Shown one piece after another: positions 62,563 to 64,000 of a DNA stretch of 64,000 nt. Within the stretch, counting starts at the first letter, position 1, and the number at the start of each line of letters is the position of its first letter. This DNA is from Proteiniphilum sp. UBA5384. Lineage in GTDB: Bacteria; Bacteroidota; Bacteroidia; Bacteroidales; Dysgonomonadaceae. The notes below the pieces were generated by a model. It had not been told where the DNA came from and made no database searches. It was given only the letters and a program-made list of their open reading frames with translations. The stretch is taken from positions 102,270 to 166,269 of the forward strand of contig NZ_DHOS01000010.1 in assembly GCF_002410825.1 (NCBI RefSeq), read 5' to 3'. A program made the position numbers and the translations under genes.

Positions 62563-63393
62563 ATGAATTACAGAAAAAGAAAATCGAGCCATGTAGTGTT
62601 TTTGATTGCATTATTATTCTTGGGCGCATGTACGGGGCAGACGAAAACAAAAGAGGGGCAGCCTATGTCTTCGGATAAATTGTTGCCAATGGAAGGCGGA
62701 TACAATATCAGGGATTTGGGCGGGATTGAAACTGCTGATGGGCGATGTGTGAAATCGGGTTTGATTTTCCGGGGTGATGAACTGGGGGGACTCACCGCTA
62801 AAGATTGGGAATTCCTTTCGGAGATACCGATCGTCACTGTGGTTGATTTCAGAAGCAATGAAGAAGTGGAAGCGAATCCCGATAATCTGCCTGAATCAGT
62901 ACATAATCAGGTTTTTTTGCCCATTTCTCCCGGAAACCTGACAATGGAAGATATGAGCTTTCTAGAGTCTCCCGAATTCGATGGAGAACAATTCATGAAG
63001 GGTCTGAATGTTGAATTGGTAAGTGATAGTGCTTCCATCAAGCAATACCGTGAATTTTTCAGATTACTCCAGCATGAAGATTGTATCCCATTGATATTTC
63101 ATTGTACGGCAGGCAAAGACAGGACCGGAATGGGAGCGGCGCTGTACCTTTCTGCCCTTGGGGTGGATGAGGAATCTATTTTTGAAAATTATCTCGAATC
63201 GAACAAAAATTTAGAGAAAAAATATGCCGATCTGATAGCCGATAATCCGAAACTTGCCGGTATGATGGGAGTAAAGAGAGAATACCTCGAATCAGGATTG
63301 AATTATATCAAATCTACATACGGTTCGATCGAAAACTATCTGGAAACTGTTTTGGATGTAGATATCGCCTTGATGAGGCAGATGTATCTCTGA
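62563..63393 (+). CDS. Tyrosine-phosphatase-family lipoprotein
   Basis: This 276-residue lipoprotein (lipobox LFLGAC, Cys23) has a protein-tyrosine/lipid phosphatase domain of the Y_phosphatase3 type. The active-site loop is IFHCTAGKDRTGMGAALYLS with Cys181 and Arg187. The N-terminal family motif GGYNIRDLGGIETADGRCVK and VTVVDFRSNEEVE are present, as is the C-terminal YLETVLDVD. Related proteins act on phosphotyrosine or phosphoinositides; the export signal means the target is outside the cytoplasm. It is a single gene with its own promoter. Confidence 0.88.
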   Translation: MNYRKRKSSHVVFLIALLFLGACTGQTKTKEGQPMSSDKLLPMEGGYNIRDLGGIETADGRCVKSGLIFRGDELGGLTAKDWEFLSEIPIVTVVDFRSNEEVEANPDNLPESVHNQVFLPISPGNLTMEDMSFLESPEFDGEQFMKGLNVELVSDSASIKQYREFFRLLQHEDCIPLIFHCTAGKDRTGMGAALYLSALGVDEESIFENYLESNKNLEKKYADLIADNPKLAGMMGVKREYLESGLNYIKSTYGSIENYLETVLDVDIALMRQMYL

Positions 63394-63445
63394 TGGCGGG
63401 GGTGATTCTGAGGCTACCAAGGACTACCTAGTGCAGGCACGTCCG

Positions 63446-63610
63446 CTATTCCGTCTCTTCTGTCTCGTTGGTCAACACTTCTACCGGAGGAAACCCCTTA
63501 CTTTGAGGTGTATCATGCAGGAAAAGCACAATAATAAGCACGACTATGATCCCTGCCACGGATAGCCAATAAACCCCCATTGCCGACCAAAAAAGCTGAC
63601 TATCGCTCCC
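63446..63610 (-). pseudogene. 3' remnant of an MFS permease gene
   Basis: On the minus strand a frame reads LFWSAMGVYWLSVAGIIVVL, then IIVLFLHDTPQSKGFPPVEV and a short acidic tail with a stop at 63446-63448. The last transmembrane helix followed by LxDTPQSxGxPPxE is typical of the end of OPA-type MFS permeases. Nothing upstream in frame matches the rest of such a protein, so it is a tail fragment. The surrounding 63394-63723 region holds no intact gene. Confidence 0.45.
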
Positions 63611-63723
63611 ACGAAATATGAATTTACATTTTAGGAATGAATATATGTAGAAATGTTCCGAGTGAAATATTTTGACGGTTTTTTGAATAGGAATTGATAT
63701 ATAAGCTTGTCCGGATTTTCCGT

Positions 63724-64000
63724 TTATATATTTATTCCGGTATAATCAGACAAGTTCCGGAGTACTTTTTCACTTAGGCGGTCGAATGCCTGGCGTGTGC
63801 GCCCGGTTGATACCTGCATGCAGCGCACATTCGAGTGGCTGATAAGATGTTCTCCGCCCAGTGCACCCACTGTGTCACAATAGCAGAGATTGTCCCCTTC
63901 AAGCCATTGCAGGAAGGGAGCTTCGTCCCATGCGGGGGAAAGGCCGGTGTTGAAAAGTATCTTTTTGTTTCCTAATTTTTCAAACTGAGGGCCATGCAAT
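63724..64000 (-). CDS. C-terminal part of a 2-hydroxyacid dehydrogenase-like protein
   Basis: The gene is cut by the window edge; 91 C-terminal residues are visible. The pattern KKILFNTGLSPAWDEAPFLQ, then LCYCDTVGALGG and VSTGRTRQAFDRLSEKVL resembles the C-terminal catalytic-lobe end of NAD-dependent D-2-hydroxyacid dehydrogenases (FNTxLxPxxDxxxFxxWL). The Met near 63999 is not necessarily the start, since the frame stays open. Substrate cannot be told from this part. Confidence 0.55.
   Translation of the reverse strand, partial: LHGPQFEKLGNKKILFNTGLSPAWDEAPFLQWLEGDNLCYCDTVGALGGEHLISHSNVRCMQVSTGRTRQAFDRLSEKVLRNLSDYTGINI

Overview
This window looks like chromosomal DNA from an anaerobic member of the Bacteroidales, probably near Dysgonomonadaceae/Porphyromonadaceae; the family placement is inference. 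The evidence is two SusC/SusD pairs with ECF sigma and FecR genes, many SusD-type lipoproteins, BACON, FISUMP and fimbrillin-like domains, S-type sulfatase and several glycoside hydrolases, and promoters of the Bacteroidetes type (TTG, about 20 nt, TAnnTTTG) in place of E. coli type boxes.

Layout. 1-7.2 kb (minus strand): ECF sigma, FecR anti-sigma, SusC with an STN signalling domain, SusD and a DUF4843-like lipoprotein cut by the window edge. 7.4-12.3 kb (plus): an Oar-like TonB-dependent receptor and a BACON/OB-fold lipoprotein, closed by a strong hairpin. 12.5-13.0 kb: flavodoxin. 13.3-32.0 kb (plus): a large polysaccharide-utilisation-type locus with sigma, FecR, SusC, SusD, a Spy-like repeat protein, two FISUMP lipoproteins around a 48-residue peptide, two paralogous clan GH-A-like lipoproteins, a GH43 enzyme, a sulfatase and a GH35 beta-galactosidase. 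Together these suggest a beta-galactan, perhaps sulfated, as substrate. 32.0-36.2 kb: an ISAs1-type transposase remnant, then an SGNH hydrolase, a glycerophosphodiesterase and a histidine phosphatase, with a short decayed copy of the SGNH gene between the last two.

36.2-44.7 kb is mostly housekeeping: RNase H, a membrane protein, a secreted C1 peptidase, murF, a metallophosphoesterase, a beta-barrel protein and trmD. 44.7-51.7 kb holds nucleotide-sugar genes for dTDP-4-keto-rhamnose (rmlA, rmlC, rmlB; no rmlD) and GDP-fucose (gmd, fcl), with a tyrosine phenol-lyase gene between them. 51.9-55.3 kb: glyA and recG. 55.3-55.9 kb is a small graveyard with a DUF5615 toxin tail and a nonsense-mutated carboxypeptidase-regulatory-like gene. 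56-60.1 kb: two DUF3857/transglutaminase-like proteins. 60.1-62.3 kb: a GH92 enzyme with Gln where the catalytic acid is expected. 62.6-63.4 kb: a tyrosine-phosphatase lipoprotein. The window ends with a permease tail remnant and a cut dehydrogenase gene.

The most interesting items are the GH92 Glu-to-Gln change, the GH-A pair, the small peptide between FISUMP lipoproteins, and a roughly 70-bp promoter cassette repeated in front of glyA, tpl and, more weakly, rmlA. No CRISPR array, tRNA, rRNA or complete mobile element was recognised. All statements come from reading the sequence; no database search was run.
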